Below the pieces are notes generated by a model. That model searched no databases. It was given only the letters and a program-made list of their open reading frames with translations, and was not told the origin of the DNA. From the NCBI RefSeq assembly GCF_000223985.1, contig NZ_AFWV01000012.1, positions 162,074 through 226,073 of the forward strand: a stretch of 64,000 bases of DNA. The letters run 5' to 3'. Numbering within the stretch: the stretch's first letter is position 1; each line of letters opens with the position of its first letter. Positions 63,012 through 64,000 of this stretch are shown piece after piece. The position numbers were made by a program, and so were the translations under genes. Source of the stretch: Thiocapsa marina 5811 (GTDB taxonomy: Bacteria; Pseudomonadota; Gammaproteobacteria; Chromatiales; Chromatiaceae).

Positions 63012-63531
63012 CGCGTGCTCCTCCAACAACCGGCGTCCCGCCGCTGAGAATGTCCTGCCCTAATTGTTGGAACCGTCGTGCGCTGCGCGCGATGTCGTCT
63101 TGTAACGCAGAACCGGTTAAGTTCGCGATAAGCCCAATCAGAACAATCGCTTGCGCACCGAAGAGATCTTGTAATGCAGTCCGCGCCAAAGCCGCTGATT
63201 CCGTATCCGTTTCAATGTCCTGCGTCGAGAAGACCTCTTGTAACGCAGGGCTCGTTTGCGCCTCGCCTCGGCGCCAGTAGCCGGGATGCTCGGCGCGCCA
63301 GGCCCGGACCCGCTCGACATTCGCCGCGCCGCGGAAGTACTCCCGATTGGCCGTCTTGCCCAGCCAACGGCGCTGACTGGCGGCCTTGCTCGCACTCCGG
63401 CAAGCCGGCTCACCGCAGTAGCGCTGGTGGTGCGCATTGCGCGCATCGGGATGGAACAATTCACCGCAGTGCAAACACTTGCGTCGTCTTCGCTGTTTCA
63501 CTTGGGCAGCCCTCCGAGCTACTCCAAGCAT
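62929..63531 (-). CDS. IS21-associated zinc-finger-like passenger protein
   Basis: A 200-residue protein from ATG 63531. A basic start (LGVARRAAQVKQRRRRK) leads to a four-Cys/His finger CLHCGELFHPDARNAHHQRYCGEPAC (about 20-45), then SASKAASQRRWLGKTANREYFRGAANVERVRAWRAEHPGYWRR, a pattern I recognise from small proteins encoded next to IS21-type genes. The C-terminal half is less conserved in appearance and overlaps the next gene by about 80 bases in another frame, which is unusual. A DNA-binding role is likely but undefined. Confidence 0.65.
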   Translation of the reverse strand: MLGVARRAAQVKQRRRRKCLHCGELFHPDARNAHHQRYCGEPACRSASKAASQRRWLGKTANREYFRGAANVERVRAWRAEHPGYWRRGEAQTSPALQEVFSTQDIETDTESAALARTALQDLFGAQAIVLIGLIANLTGSALQDDIARSARRFQQLGQDILSGGTPVVGGARDAQNPLGSSPAPPGTASVQLGRPTPGA

Positions 63532-63664
63532 CGCCGACGACAGCGCTCCTCGCCGCCGCCGCGCGGCAGCGAAGACGACCCAAAACAAGATCCAAAGGCG
63601 GAAGAAGAGACTGAAAAGATAGGGGGAGGAAGAACACGCAGAAGAAACTGCGTATTCCACGCCC

Positions 63665-63768
63665 ATTCGGCCACCCATTCCACGGGCATTCGGCCACTGA
63701 TTCCACGCTGATTCGGCCACCCGTTCCACGGCGATCCGGCCACTGATTCCACGGCCATTCGGCCACCC
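63665..63768. repeat. 23-bp tandem repeat, four and a half copies
   Basis: Units start at 63665, 63688, 63711, 63734 and 63757, each beginning ATTCGGCCAC or ATCCGGCCAC and ending TTCCACG plus two or three variable bases. Alternate units match better (CCCATT/CCCGTT versus CTGATT). They lie upstream of the IS21-type operon and are probably binding sites for IstA or a regulator. Confidence 0.85.
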
Positions 63769-64000
63769 CCGGGGCAGGGGGCGACGCAGGACCACGATCC
63801 ACTAGTGAGTACGGCCACCTTCCCTGATGTTTCTTCCCCCTTAAATCGTCATCTTTCATGAGGGAGAGCGGTGTGCCTCCCTCGGGGTGCTTGAACAACA
63901 GCACCCGTCGGGAGAGTCTCTTGTTTGCGAAGACAAAGAGACTCCATCAGTGTGCCACGCCGTCCTTGAAAGCCCCACGTTTTTCGCCGTGTTGATGCAC
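63769..64000. other. Gene-free end of the window
   Basis: No convincing reading frame continues here. GAGTCTCTTGT (63914-63924) and ACAAAGAGACTC (63933-63944) can form a hairpin with one bulge. The stretch may hold the right end of the IS21-type element or flanking DNA. Confidence 0.35.

Larger units (their letters stand above)
60254..63768 (-). mobile_element. IS21-family element with passenger genes (right end uncertain)
   Basis: Starts with TGTTACCGCCGACG at 60254, where it interrupts the older IS. It contains istB, istA and two extra genes on the minus strand, each overlapping the next. 23-bp tandem repeats at 63665-63768 look like the multiple transposase-binding sites of an IS21-type end. 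I could not find the matching terminal inverted repeat before base 64000, so the right boundary may lie further on. Confidence 0.75.

Noticed and set aside
63665..63768. CRISPR array
   Set aside because: The repeats are direct tandems of 23 bp without spacers and belong to the IS21-type element.

Overview
The window looks like chromosomal DNA from a purple sulfur bacterium (Chromatiaceae-like gammaproteobacterium). It is GC-rich and densely coded. It carries a tetraheme photosynthetic reaction-centre cytochrome (PufC type), a high-potential iron-sulfur protein and SoxY/SoxZ sulfur carriers. It also has the gammaproteobacterial order fimV-truA-trpF-trpB-trpA-accD-folC-dedD-cvpA-purF-metZ. The species cannot be named from the sequence alone.

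Layout. 1-4.7 kb: the 3' end of pbpC, small unknown genes, a nitrilase-family amidase, a MEKHLA protein and a YdjM-like membrane hydrolase. 4.7-9.9 kb: a YbhGFSR-type exporter (adaptor, fused double ATPase, two permeases). 9.9-15.1 kb: cobalt/cobamide block, with cbiO-cbiQ on minus and cobD-cobQ plus a divergent CobT-like ORF on plus. 16.4-23.3 kb: an all-periplasmic redox cluster on one strand: Tat metallophosphoesterase, monoheme cytochrome c, DUF1566 protein, SoxY, SoxZ, HiPIP, and a PufC cytochrome fused to a 47-residue-repeat coiled coil and an OmpA peptidoglycan-binding domain. 23.4-39.3 kb: rlmL, hrpB, small proteins, a GGDEF/EAL protein with a CheB-CheR-PAS protein, srkA, a second metallophosphoesterase and a UPF0175/DUF3368 toxin-antitoxin pair. 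39.4-58.1 kb: biosynthesis (leuCDB, asd, trpFBA, accD, folC, purF, metZ) with fimV and truA. 58.1-64 kb: a mobile-element pile-up. An IS1595-family element with intact 8-bp target duplications sits in a tandem 137-bp repeat, followed by an IS remnant cut by an IS21-family element that carries extra genes.

The most notable gene is the PufC-OmpA fusion (20257-23253). The lipobox with Asp at +2 predicts an inner-membrane anchor, and the C-terminus predicts peptidoglycan binding. Its neighbours suggest a dedicated route for electrons from periplasmic sulfur compounds to the photosynthetic reaction centre. The most notable non-coding signal is a family of at least nine roughly 53-89 bp inverted-repeat elements scattered through the window. 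Their 12-bp arms co-vary in sequence and several contain the stop codon of the upstream gene. No tRNA, rRNA, CRISPR array or recognisable riboswitch was seen.
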